Shown here: positions 25,513 to 34,144 of the stretch, piece after piece | Position numbering within the stretch: the first letter of the stretch is position 1 | Layout: each line of letters starts with the position of its first letter | Source: SHLQ01 sp964451305 | GTDB taxonomy: Bacteria; Actinomycetota; Acidimicrobiia; Acidimicrobiales; SHLQ01 | DNA length: 64,000 nt | Direction: 5' to 3' | Assembly (NCBI GenBank): GCA_964451305.1 | Contig: CAYVHV010000008.1 | Coordinates: forward strand, 1-64,000 | Made by a program: the position numbers and the translations under genes | The notes under the pieces: model-generated | Told to the model about the DNA's origin: nothing | Databases searched by the model: none | What the model saw: only the letters and a program-made list of their open reading frames with translations

Positions 25513-26514
25513 ATGCCATCTGCCATGGCAACGGAACACCTGCCGCCGCTCTATCGCGTTCTGCGCGAAGCTACCGAGGCGCTCGCCGAAGCCGAGCGGC
25601 GTCACTCGCTGCGACTCTCGCTCGAAGAGAGCCTTGCGAGGCAGGTTCGTTCCTTTGTCGAACGTGAGACCCAACTACGGGGCGACAAGATCGGAATCAT
25701 GCCGCTAGCCAAGCTCGACATACATGCCGAGCTCGCCCGAATCACAGGGCCCCAAGATCACGTCCCGGATATCGATCCCGGCGACGAAGGCGCCTCGATG
25801 GACATGACGGTGTGCCGTGAAGCGATCCGTGACGTTGCCGCCGAAGCAGACACGCTGACCGAGACGAAGGAAACGGTCGAGTTTGCTCGACGGGTCTTCG
25901 ACAACGCGCTGGCTGCGTGGGAATCATCGCTACGGTCGACCGATACCGAACCAGCTCGACAACTCCACCGCATCGACGCGAAACACGCGGAGCTCGACGC
26001 GTCATTTCGGGAGATCCACGAAGCGATCGACGCCGCGAACAAGGTCTCCGACGCGCTTCACGAGACGGAGAAGAGCCTCGAAACCACAATTGCCCTCACC
26101 ATTCGCAAGCCCACGCAGCTGATCGAAAGTCGATCGATTCATTTCGTCATGAGGAAGCTCGCCGATACGGCCACGCCTTCATTGCTCACCGCACAGCGAT
26201 GGCTCATTCTTCTCGATGCAGAGGTCGACGACATTGGCGAGCTTCATCGCCCAACAGTCGAACCTCCGAGACCAGTACGTCTCGCTCTTGAGCAAATTCC
26301 CGATGCCGCGTTCTCGATGACCACCGGGGTGGACTGGGGCACCGTCCGGGGACTCATACAGAACGGTGTTCAAACACTGAAGTCCATGCGAGATGAAGTC
26401 GATCACCTTCGAACGGAGCTCACGACGATCGGAGCCACGGTTGAAGACGAGTTGAACGCCCTCGATGTCGAGCGATGGCAATTACTTCTCGATGAACCAT
26501 TCTCGACCGAATAG
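25513..26514 (+). CDS. uncharacterised mostly helical protein
   Basis: About 333 residues, predicted soluble, rich in charged helices. Likely coiled coil covers about 15-60 (EATEALAEAERRHSLRLSLE) and 110-205. No signal, membrane helix or catalytic motif is apparent. It begins six bases after the Fe-S nuclease gene, so the two are probably co-transcribed and may act together. I do not recognise the family. ATG 25513 is used; ATG 25525 is possible. Confidence 0.6.
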   Translation: MPSAMATEHLPPLYRVLREATEALAEAERRHSLRLSLEESLARQVRSFVERETQLRGDKIGIMPLAKLDIHAELARITGPQDHVPDIDPGDEGASMDMTVCREAIRDVAAEADTLTETKETVEFARRVFDNALAAWESSLRSTDTEPARQLHRIDAKHAELDASFREIHEAIDAANKVSDALHETEKSLETTIALTIRKPTQLIESRSIHFVMRKLADTATPSLLTAQRWLILLDAEVDDIGELHRPTVEPPRPVRLALEQIPDAAFSMTTGVDWGTVRGLIQNGVQTLKSMRDEVDHLRTELTTIGATVEDELNALDVERWQLLLDEPFSTE

Positions 26515-26526
26515 CTAACGACGTGT

Positions 26527-27414
26527 TTAGGCGATCGCTGCGAGCTTGGCCGTGACATCTTCGGTCACCGGTGCTCCACCGTGACCGAACGCCGCGACCT
26601 GAGGCATGAGCGCAGCCATCTTGGCCACCGATGCGTTCGCAGAATCCATATCTGGCGTGAAGTCCGGGTTCGCTCCAGTGATGCCGCCCGAGCCGTCACC
26701 GTTGATGGCATCACCCGCGACGAGAAGGCCGGTTCCGGTATCGAACACCGAGATGCTGCCGATCGTGTGCCCAGGGGTATTGACGATGCCCATACCGAAG
26801 ACTTCGTCACCGTCTCCGACCTCCGACAGGCTGAGCGAGGTCGCGATCGTGCCGATATCGCCGGTTCCGGCATAGACGGTTGCGTTGGTCATTGCTCCCT
26901 CGAGCTCACCGAGGCCGCCAACGTGGTCACCATGGTTGTGTGTGAGAACGATGTGGCGAACATTCGACGGCCCAAGGCCGAGGTCGGTGAGTGCATCGTT
27001 GATCGCCGCTCCGCTTCCGGAGACACCCGTGTCGACGATCGCTGCTTCATTGCCGCGCACGAGAACGTATGCGGAAACAAACCCGAGTGAGACGTGATTG
27101 AGCTGGAGTGGTTCGATTGCGTCACCAGTCGTTTCGGCCTCTTGCTCTTCAGCTGGAGCGGCCTCTTGCTCTTCAGCTGGAGCGGCCTCTGCTTCCGTGG
27201 CGACAGCAGCGGTGGTCGTCGTGGGTGTTGCCGTGCTCGTTGAACTGCCGCACGCAGCCAGAATCGCCATGCTCGCGGTACCGAGACCACCTCGCACGAG
27301 AAGATTGCGACGCGACCAACGGGACGGCTGGGTAGTCCGCTGCAACGGCACCCTCGTAATCGTGGGAGTGATGTCGTGGTGGTGATGGCTAGTCCGCTGG
27401 TGATCATTACACAT
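26527..27414 (-). CDS. Tat-exported metallo-beta-lactamase-fold lipoprotein
   Basis: About 295 residues. A twin-arginine signal (SRRNLLVRGG) leads into a lipobox (ILAAC), so the protein should be folded before export and lipid-anchored. A Thr/Glu linker contains a 24-base direct repeat coding EAAPAEEQ twice. The MBL domain (about 95-295) has the metal motif HNHGDHVGG and the later ligands in NTPGHTIGS and GDAIN. This fold hydrolyses lactones, thioesters or similar; the substrate is unknown. ATG 27414 has a TAGGTT -10 box seven bases upstream and no ribosome site, suggesting a leaderless mRNA. Confidence 0.82.
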   Translation of the reverse strand: MCNDHQRTSHHHHDITPTITRVPLQRTTQPSRWSRRNLLVRGGLGTASMAILAACGSSTSTATPTTTTAAVATEAEAAPAEEQEAAPAEEQEAETTGDAIEPLQLNHVSLGFVSAYVLVRGNEAAIVDTGVSGSGAAINDALTDLGLGPSNVRHIVLTHNHGDHVGGLGELEGAMTNATVYAGTGDIGTIATSLSLSEVGDGDEVFGMGIVNTPGHTIGSISVFDTGTGLLVAGDAINGDGSGGITGANPDFTPDMDSANASVAKMAALMPQVAAFGHGGAPVTEDVTAKLAAIA

Positions 27415-27421
27415 GGGACCG

Positions 27422-27427
27422 AACCTA
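27422..27427 (-). promoter_or_regulatory. -10 element for a leaderless MBL lipoprotein mRNA
   Basis: On the minus strand, TAGGTT lies seven bases before ATG 27414. Confidence 0.4.
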
Positions 27428-27504
27428 GAGAGGGAAAAGAGCCCGGTCCAGCACCACCTTCGAGAATTTCGTTCGTGTTCAGCTGCCGTTGCTCTGCGAT
27501 CGAG

Positions 27505-29598
27505 CTACCAGCAGTTGACATTCCCGAACGTTCCATCTGGGCACGTCGTTTGTGCAAAGTTCGCTCCAACGGTGCGTGCCGGGACACCCGTAGCGCCAAA
27601 GAACCTCGCGCCCGTCAGGTTTGTCCCGCCGAAATCGATCTGTCCGAGCACTGCATTTTCGAAGTCGATTGCAGAGAGGTCGAGGCCCGCCATGTCGACT
27701 CCCCTGAGATCAGCGGACCGGAAATCAGCGGTGACGACGCTCGCCCGAGAGAAGCTCGCTTGTCGAACGTCGGCGCCGTCGAAGGACGTCCCGGTAAAGC
27801 TGGCGTTAGCAAAGTTCCCCCTCCGAAGGTCGCTCATCTGAAAGCCGACCTCGAAGAACGTCGCTCGGGCGGCAACGACGTCGGTCAACACCGCGCCGGC
27901 GAGGTTTCCGCGCGTGAACGTCGCATTCGTTAGTGTTGCACCCGTCAAGTCGGCTCCACCGAAGTTGAAGTCCGAGACATCGATTCCGGTGAGGTTCGCG
28001 CCACGGAGATTGGCGCCGCTGAGGTCGAGTCCCGGCGCGACCAGATTCGAGAGGTTACATCCACGAAGATCGCCACCCGGCAGGAATGTCATCCCTGCAC
28101 GTGCAGCGGCACAATCGGGAGTCTCCGGTGGTGTGGTCGTCGTCGTTGTGGCCGGTGCCTGCGTCGTAGTGGTCGTGGTGGTGGTAGGCGCTGTTGTCGT
28201 GTTCGGAGCATTTGTGGTCACGACCGGGTCGGGCGTACTCGTTGTCGAAGGCGCCGGTGAGGCAGCTTCGGGAACATCAGTGGGAACCGTGGAGGTCGAC
28301 GAAACAACACTCGATGATTCGACCGCTTCCGGTGAGCTGGTCGGCGACGTTGGTGCCGGAAGCGGCTCGGCAGTTGCCGGTGCACTTGACGGCACGCCGG
28401 GAACTTCGAACGGCGTGGTCGTATCGAGGAGCGGCGAATCCTCTTCGATCAGCGGTTCTTCAAATGCGAGAGCATCGACGGCAGCGACCTCTTCGACCGG
28501 AGCCGGTGCAACGATCGCTGGAGCCGCGGTCACCGCTACGGCCACCGTCGCGGTTGCAACCGCTTGACCAGCAGTGGACAATGCCCGAGCGATTCCCGGG
28601 AGCTCCAGTATCCATCCCATTCGGCGCCCGTAGGCCGTTTGGGTGACCCCCGCCTCGAGCAACGCGCGCACAACGACCGGATCAAAATGCGAGCCAGCGG
28701 AACGAACCATCTCTTCGCGGGCGAACTCCGCTGACTTTGCTTCCTTGTATGAACGTCGCGACGTGATCACGTCATAGGCATCGGCGACAGCAGTGATTCG
28801 ACCAGCAAGGGAGATATCTCGCCCCGACAGACCCGCGGGGTAGCCGGTCCCGTCGAACCGTTCGTGATGCTGAGGTGCAGCGAGTAACCAATCACCAAGC
28901 CAGTCGTACAGCGGTTCAAGAATTGGTATCGCTGCGGCCGGATGACCCTTGAGGATCTCCCACTCTTCAGCGGTTGGTTTGCCAGGCTTGTTCAGAATCT
29001 CCGCTGGTACCGACAATTTGCCGATGTCGTGAAGAAGGGCACCCCACCGAAGTCCATTCAGCTCCTCATCGGACAGGCCCATTTGTTGGCCGATGACATC
29101 GGCGTACGCTCGGACCCGTTCGGTGTGTCCGCGGGTGAGGGGCTCGTGCTTGCCGAGGTGGCTCACGAGTTGAACCGCCTGCTCCGCCGCTGCCTGTGCA
29201 GAACTGCTCAGTCGCAGCTCCGGCTCGGCCAGAAGCTTCTTGATGCTTCCCGTCCGCAGCGCCAGCCCGAACCTCGATGGAACCGAGTCTGGAAACACCA
29301 AACTCATGTTGAACAATGAAACGAGTGGGGTCAGACGACGCACCAACCGTGCGACCGCGGCCGAGACCGCAGTAGCGACAACGATTGCCTGTATGAGCCA
29401 AAGGGTGAACGGAAGCCAACCCGTTTCACCCGAGCCAATGAACAGCGGACGGAGTGCACGAATCGCGAGCCAACCCGCGAGAAACGGGAGGATCACCTGC
29501 ACCACGCGAACTGCAAATGCAGCCGCAGGTTTTGGAATCCACCCTTGCGTATCTGAGCGTGATGACGCTATTTCTTGCCCGCCCGCCGTGTTACTCAC
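27505..29598 (-). CDS. membrane HD-GYP protein with extracytoplasmic pentapeptide domain
   Basis: 697 residues. Two N-terminal membrane helices (about 28-50 and 62-85) precede a cytosolic HD-GYP domain (about 135-320) with the metal pair H190-D191 (LLHDIGK) and the signature HHERFDGTGYP (244-254). This domain hydrolyses cyclic-di-GMP or related dinucleotides. A third hydrophobic stretch (about 340-365) then leads to a Ser/Thr/Pro linker and about 175 residues of pentapeptide repeats (LSGANLRGANLTG and similar), which should lie outside. I know of no standard family with this order. The start is GTG 29598. It is divergent from the UbiB-like kinase gene. Confidence 0.85.
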   Translation of the reverse strand: MSNTAGGQEIASSRSDTQGWIPKPAAAFAVRVVQVILPFLAGWLAIRALRPLFIGSGETGWLPFTLWLIQAIVVATAVSAAVARLVRRLTPLVSLFNMSLVFPDSVPSRFGLALRTGSIKKLLAEPELRLSSSAQAAAEQAVQLVSHLGKHEPLTRGHTERVRAYADVIGQQMGLSDEELNGLRWGALLHDIGKLSVPAEILNKPGKPTAEEWEILKGHPAAAIPILEPLYDWLGDWLLAAPQHHERFDGTGYPAGLSGRDISLAGRITAVADAYDVITSRRSYKEAKSAEFAREEMVRSAGSHFDPVVVRALLEAGVTQTAYGRRMGWILELPGIARALSTAGQAVATATVAVAVTAAPAIVAPAPVEEVAAVDALAFEEPLIEEDSPLLDTTTPFEVPGVPSSAPATAEPLPAPTSPTSSPEAVESSSVVSSTSTVPTDVPEAASPAPSTTSTPDPVVTTNAPNTTTAPTTTTTTTTQAPATTTTTTPPETPDCAAARAGMTFLPGGDLRGCNLSNLVAPGLDLSGANLRGANLTGIDVSDFNFGGADLTGATLTNATFTRGNLAGAVLTDVVAARATFFEVGFQMSDLRRGNFANASFTGTSFDGADVRQASFSRASVVTADFRSADLRGVDMAGLDLSAIDFENAVLGQIDFGGTNLTGARFFGATGVPARTVGANFAQTTCPDGTFGNVNCW

Positions 29599-29726
29599 AG
29601 TTTGTGCTTCGACATCGGGAGACGTGTACTAAAGCGAAGCTTTCCCACAGCTGATTCGGGTTATCGATATATGAAGATGGGTCACTACGGCACGCATTGA
29701 CCCAAACCACGACGCACACTGGACAC

Positions 29727-31403
29727 ATGACCGATCTGGCCGATTCCCCCACCGGCATGCCCGAATTCGAAGGCGATCTCGCCCTCGCTGCGTTTAGCGA
29801 CCGCGGACCTTGGCAGGTGACGTTGGAAGAGGCTCGCTGGCGCGACCGCGTCGATACGATTCGCTCGACCGTCCAACGTCAGCTCCCCGACCTTGTGCGC
29901 CCCAAGAAAGTGCCAGCTGGCGGGCGCCTGATCGAGGTTGCGGGCCGTCTCGGTGGAGCAATTGCGCTGTGGTACGTCACCGGCCGCCGCAAGGGCGGGT
30001 CCATATCGACCGCCGACGTCTCTCGACGCTTGCGCGAAGCGGCCGAAGTCCTCGGCCCGACCTACATCAAGCTCGGTCAGATCATCTCGAGTGGCCAAGG
30101 AATCTTCCCGAAAGAACTCGTCGACGAATTCATCAAGTGCCGCGATCAGGTTCCACCGGAACCATTCGATGTCGTGCGCGCAGTGGTCGAATCTGACCTC
30201 GGGAAACCGCTCGAAGCCGTGTTCTCCGAGTTCGATCGCGAACCGTTGGCCGCAGCATCTATCGCCCAAGTTCACCGTGCCGTGCTCGCCGATCACATCA
30301 CACCTGGTGGAGGCGAAGAGATCGTCGTGAAGGTTCAGCGTCAAACCGTGAGCGAGCTCGTGCACCAAGATCTGAAGGTCTTGGCATGGCTCGCGCCGTT
30401 CTTGATCGGCCGCATTCCCGTCTCTTCGCTGGCCAACCCTCCAGCACTCGTCGAGGTGTTTGCCGAGACCATCACCGAAGAACTCGACTTCCGTCTCGAG
30501 GCCGCGAACATGGTCGATGTCGCGATGTCACTTCGGCAACTGGGTCAAACCGCGTACGTCATCCCTCGCCCCCACCCCACCCTCGTCACACGACGCGTGA
30601 TGGTCATGGAACGCCTGAGTGGCTTTTCCTTCGATGACGTCGCCGGTATTCGTGCTGCGGGTGTCGACACACACGAAATCGTCCGCACCTCCATGATCGG
30701 ATTTCTCGAAGGCGCGATGATCCACGGGGTGTTCCACGGCGATCTGCACGGTGGAAACCTCTTCGTGCAACCAGATGGCCGCACGGCACTCTTCGACTTT
30801 GGCATCACTGGACGACTGAGCGAAAAGAAGCGACAGGCATTCCTTCGCTTGCTCATGTCGGGGATGATCAGCGATGTCAAAGGCCAGCTCGCAGCGATTC
30901 GCGACCTCGGGGCGCTCCCGCCCGACACCGACCTCGATGTGGTCTTTTCAGACCTTGGCCTCGATCGGGCGCCGATCGATCCAACGGCGCTCACACCCGA
31001 CGAGCTCATCGAAGAGCTCCAGAAGTTTGTGAAGCTTCTCCTCGGCTACGGTGCGGCCCTCCCGAAAGAGCTGATGTTGTTCGTCAAGAACCTCATGTTT
31101 GTCGATGCGGCTATCGGTACGCTCGCCCCCGACCTCGATCTCTTCGGCGAAGTCACCGCCATCGCCACCTACTTCGCGCAGAACCACGGTCAGCGTCTGG
31201 CGAGCGAGATGGGCAACGCTGGAAAGAACATCGAGGTCGATCTCACCTCGTTTAAGGACAGCATCGGCATCGACCGGTCCACCGAATCGGTCACCTACAA
31301 CGATCTCAAGGCGAGGCGTGAACTTATACAGAAGCGCATGCACACCGAGATGAATACCGATGCGTCAGCAAAGAAAAGTTGGCGGGATCGGCTCAAAAAA
31401 TAG
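29727..31403 (+). CDS. UbiB/ABC1-family atypical kinase (AarF-like)
   Basis: About 558 residues with the complete ABC1 kinase set: K-x-G-Q motif (YIKLGQIISS), Ala-rich loop AAASIAQVHRA replacing the P-loop, ExD motif EELDF, catalytic HGDLHGGNLFV and metal-binding LFDFGITG. UbiB-type proteins use ATP to support ubiquinone or menaquinone and other isoprenoid-lipid handling at the membrane. No membrane helix is clear at the C-terminus. ATG 29727 is preferred; the frame is open from TTG 29697. Confidence 0.87.
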   Translation: MTDLADSPTGMPEFEGDLALAAFSDRGPWQVTLEEARWRDRVDTIRSTVQRQLPDLVRPKKVPAGGRLIEVAGRLGGAIALWYVTGRRKGGSISTADVSRRLREAAEVLGPTYIKLGQIISSGQGIFPKELVDEFIKCRDQVPPEPFDVVRAVVESDLGKPLEAVFSEFDREPLAAASIAQVHRAVLADHITPGGGEEIVVKVQRQTVSELVHQDLKVLAWLAPFLIGRIPVSSLANPPALVEVFAETITEELDFRLEAANMVDVAMSLRQLGQTAYVIPRPHPTLVTRRVMVMERLSGFSFDDVAGIRAAGVDTHEIVRTSMIGFLEGAMIHGVFHGDLHGGNLFVQPDGRTALFDFGITGRLSEKKRQAFLRLLMSGMISDVKGQLAAIRDLGALPPDTDLDVVFSDLGLDRAPIDPTALTPDELIEELQKFVKLLLGYGAALPKELMLFVKNLMFVDAAIGTLAPDLDLFGEVTAIATYFAQNHGQRLASEMGNAGKNIEVDLTSFKDSIGIDRSTESVTYNDLKARRELIQKRMHTEMNTDASAKKSWRDRLKK

Positions 31404-31488
31404 CGCTGGTTACCGCCCGTTTGAGCGGTCGAACCTCTACCGGGAACTCACCCTATGTGGCCGCTTAGAACATGTGAGAAACGTCGCC

Positions 31489-31494
31489 TAGTAT
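31489..31494 (+). promoter_or_regulatory. -10 element for a leaderless nucS mRNA
   Basis: TAGTAT lies six bases before GTG 31501, with TTAGAA at 31465 as a possible -35 (18-base spacer) and no ribosome site. Confidence 0.45.
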
Positions 31495-31500
31495 CTCCTC

Positions 31501-32160
31501 GTGCGCCTTGTTGTAGCCCGTTGCACCGTCGATTACGACGGTCGTCTTACCGCCCATCTCCCTGAAGCCACTCGGCTCATCATGGTGAAGGCGGACGGCT
31601 GCGTCGCCATCCACGCAGACGGTGGCGCATACAAGCCCCTGAACTGGATGAATGCCCCAAATCGCCTCATCGAAGACGGTGCGGAGTGGCGTGTCGTAAG
31701 CCCGAAGGGCGAGACCCTCATCATCACCATCCATGAGGTTCTCAGCGATAGCAGCTGGGATCTCGGAATCGACCCCGGGCTCATCAAGGACGGCGTCGAG
31801 GCCCATATCCAAGAGCTTTTGGCCAACGATCCAACATCGATCGCCGATGGGTACAAATTGGTCCGGCGTGAATATCCAACCAGCATTGGCCCGGTCGACT
31901 TGTTGTGCCGTGACGAAGACGATGGCGTCGTCGCTATCGAGGTGAAGCGCCGCGGCGAGATCGACGGCGTCGAGCAACTCAGCCGCTATCTCGAGTTTTT
32001 GAACCAAGACCCACGCCTTGCGCCGGTACGCGGCGTGTTCGTCGCCCAAGAGATCAAGCCGCAAGCAAAGGTCCTTGCCAGTGAACGCTCGATCGACTGT
32101 GTCGAAGTCGACTACGACGAGCTTCGTGGCATCGAATCACCCCAACTGAGATTGTTATGA
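31501..32160 (+). CDS. nucS: mismatch-specific endonuclease NucS (EndoMS)
   Basis: 219 residues, the normal length. NucS provides non-canonical mismatch repair in actinobacteria, which lack MutS/MutL, by cutting both strands at mismatches. The N-terminal DNA-binding domain opens with the family's typical sequence (CTVDYDGRLTAHLP, DGGAYKPLNWM). The C-terminal nuclease domain carries GPVDLL, the E-x-K of AIEVKRR, and QLSRYLEFL. The C-terminal tail PQLRLL resembles the short hydrophobic peptide other NucS proteins use to contact the sliding clamp. The start is GTG 31501. The stop overlaps the VanW gene by four bases (ATGA). Confidence 0.92.
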   Translation: MRLVVARCTVDYDGRLTAHLPEATRLIMVKADGCVAIHADGGAYKPLNWMNAPNRLIEDGAEWRVVSPKGETLIITIHEVLSDSSWDLGIDPGLIKDGVEAHIQELLANDPTSIADGYKLVRREYPTSIGPVDLLCRDEDDGVVAIEVKRRGEIDGVEQLSRYLEFLNQDPRLAPVRGVFVAQEIKPQAKVLASERSIDCVEVDYDELRGIESPQLRLL

Positions 32161-34073
32161 ACCTTGTGATGGCGCGGCTGGTGCGCTCTCTGCTCGGACT
32201 CTTGATGGGGGCGCTACTGCTCTCGGGATGTGGCGCGTTCGGAAATGAGGCTGCGCAGGCGTCGCCGACCGAACCGGCGATCTCGGAAAGCTCCATTGTT
32301 CGAGTGGCTTCGGGCGACAGGTTCTTCGATATCGATATTGGGTCGCTCGTCGACGGATCGGGAGATACGACCGCTTCGGCCGTCGGTACGCTCAACGAGC
32401 GCGTCGCCGGCCTCGCTGTTGGTACCGCAGATCCAACGAACGCCGGGATCATCTTCGATGGCGATGAGTTTGTCCTCAACCCGTCGATTCCGGGAAGTTC
32501 GCCAGATATCGACGGACTCCTCGATGAACTCCTGAACGGAAACGTCGCCAGCCTGGATCTTCCGTTCACGTCCATTCCCGCCGAGGTGAGCAACGAAGAC
32601 GCTGCCGAGTACGCATCGGAATTGAACGAACGTGTCGCGAACGGCCTCGAGGTCTCGGTCGGCGGCGAACAAGACGTGTTGTCAGCGTCGGTACTCGGCG
32701 AGGCAACGACGGTCGAATGGGAGAACGGCGAGTGGGTCGTCTCGATCGACTACGAGGGCATTGCCGACGAGCTGGAATCGATGTTCCCCGACGTGGGCTC
32801 CGCCGGCGGCGAAGCTCGCTTCGAAGTAGAACCTGGAGAGGGCGATGAACCGGCGACCGTCGTCATCGTCCCTGGCGAGCCAGGCACAGAGTGCTGCGAG
32901 ACTGACGCCACCGTTGCTCGACTGGTTCGGGCGTTGACCTCCGATGTCGACACGGCGGTGCTCACGCTCGCCACCGCAGACGGCGAACGAGGCGTCGAGT
33001 GGGCTGAGGACCTCGGCATCGACGAACTGGTCGGCAGTTTCACCACCCGCTATACCGCTGGGCAAGACCGAAACATCAACATTCAGCGCATTGCCGAGCT
33101 TACCCAAGGACACATCATCGAACCGGGCGAGACATGGTCGCTCAACGAACGTGTCGGCCGGCGCACAACCGCCAACGGTTTCGTACCGGCAGGCACGATC
33201 GTCAACGGCCATCTCACCGAGTCGGTCGGCGGTGGCATCAGCCAGTACGCCACGACGATCTTCAACGCAGCGTTCTTCGCTGGGCTCGAGTTCGACTCCT
33301 ACCAAGCCCACACGATCTACTTCAGCCGCTACCCGTACGGCCGTGAAGCAACGGTCTCGTGGCCAGCACCACAGCTCGAGATCCACAACCCAACGCCATA
33401 CGGCATCCTTATCTGGCCGACGACCACGTCGAACTCGATCACGGTCGACCTGTATTCCACCAAGTGGGTAGACGCAGAACAGACTCGCCAGTTCGAAAGC
33501 ACCGTCCAGGTGGCCTGCACCCGGGTCACGAGTGAACGGACCCGCACCTTCCTCGATGGCACGGTCGACGTCGACTCGGTATTCGCCATTTACCGTGCAG
33601 AAGGCATTGGTTGCGATGGCGAACCAACCGAGGATCCCGATGCGCCACCGACCACGACGACAATTCCGGGACCCGACGGTGAAGGCGAAGACGGGGACAA
33701 TCCTGACGGCGATCCCGATAATGAGACCGGTGAGAACGGTGAGAACGTCGAGAACGTTCCAGAGGGTGAACAACGCCCGACCGCTCCGACACCCACCGAC
33801 CCTGCGAACGAGAACCCTCAGCCTCCGGATGCTCCAGTACCTCCCGGCGATGGCGCCGAGGCCCCGCCAGGTCCCGACGGGCCTGCTGCTCCCGACGGTC
33901 CAGGTGAGGCGAACCCTCCTCCGCCGAACCAACCAGACGAACCTGCCGCCCCTGCTCCGCCCGCACCACCCGTTGAACCTGAGCCAGCGCCGAACCCCGC
34001 AGACGAGCAACCGGCACCGGAGGCACCTGCCGCAGAGGACATCGCAGCTCCGGCTCCAGACGACGCCACGTAG
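32157..34073 (+). CDS. VanW-family lipoprotein with proline-rich tail
   Basis: 638 residues. The N-terminal lipoprotein signal ends LLSGCG. Two peptidoglycan-binding-like regions may lie in 40-260. The VanW domain (about 280-460) shows GETWSLNERVGRRT, VGGGISQYATTIFNAAF and TPYGILIW. A tail of about 150 residues is rich in Pro, Glu and Ala. VanW proteins occur with cell-wall and vancomycin-resistance genes and probably act at the wall, but their biochemical role is not established. The overlap with nucS indicates translational coupling without an evident functional link. Many frames over the tail are compositional shadows. Confidence 0.85.
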   Translation: MNLVMARLVRSLLGLLMGALLLSGCGAFGNEAAQASPTEPAISESSIVRVASGDRFFDIDIGSLVDGSGDTTASAVGTLNERVAGLAVGTADPTNAGIIFDGDEFVLNPSIPGSSPDIDGLLDELLNGNVASLDLPFTSIPAEVSNEDAAEYASELNERVANGLEVSVGGEQDVLSASVLGEATTVEWENGEWVVSIDYEGIADELESMFPDVGSAGGEARFEVEPGEGDEPATVVIVPGEPGTECCETDATVARLVRALTSDVDTAVLTLATADGERGVEWAEDLGIDELVGSFTTRYTAGQDRNINIQRIAELTQGHIIEPGETWSLNERVGRRTTANGFVPAGTIVNGHLTESVGGGISQYATTIFNAAFFAGLEFDSYQAHTIYFSRYPYGREATVSWPAPQLEIHNPTPYGILIWPTTTSNSITVDLYSTKWVDAEQTRQFESTVQVACTRVTSERTRTFLDGTVDVDSVFAIYRAEGIGCDGEPTEDPDAPPTTTTIPGPDGEGEDGDNPDGDPDNETGENGENVENVPEGEQRPTAPTPTDPANENPQPPDAPVPPGDGAEAPPGPDGPAAPDGPGEANPPPPNQPDEPAAPAPPAPPVEPEPAPNPADEQPAPEAPAAEDIAAPAPDDAT

Positions 34074-34131
34074 GTGTCCAACGACCGCAGCGGGTTCGTC
34101 GTTTAGGCCGTTTCATCGCGTCCGAGATAGC

Positions 34132-34137
34132 TAGCCT
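34132..34137 (+). promoter_or_regulatory. -10 element for a leaderless reductase mRNA
   Basis: TAGCCT lies seven bases before GTG 34145; no Shine-Dalgarno sequence is seen. Confidence 0.35.
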
Positions 34138-34144
34138 TAGCAAT

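Noticed and set aside
24547..26514. Anti-phage defence module
   Set aside because: Only a nuclease and an unknown helical protein are present, with no recognised defence partner or island context.
31465..32064. Minus-strand frame opposite nucS
   Set aside because: NucS is certain on the plus strand, and this frame mirrors its codon pattern.
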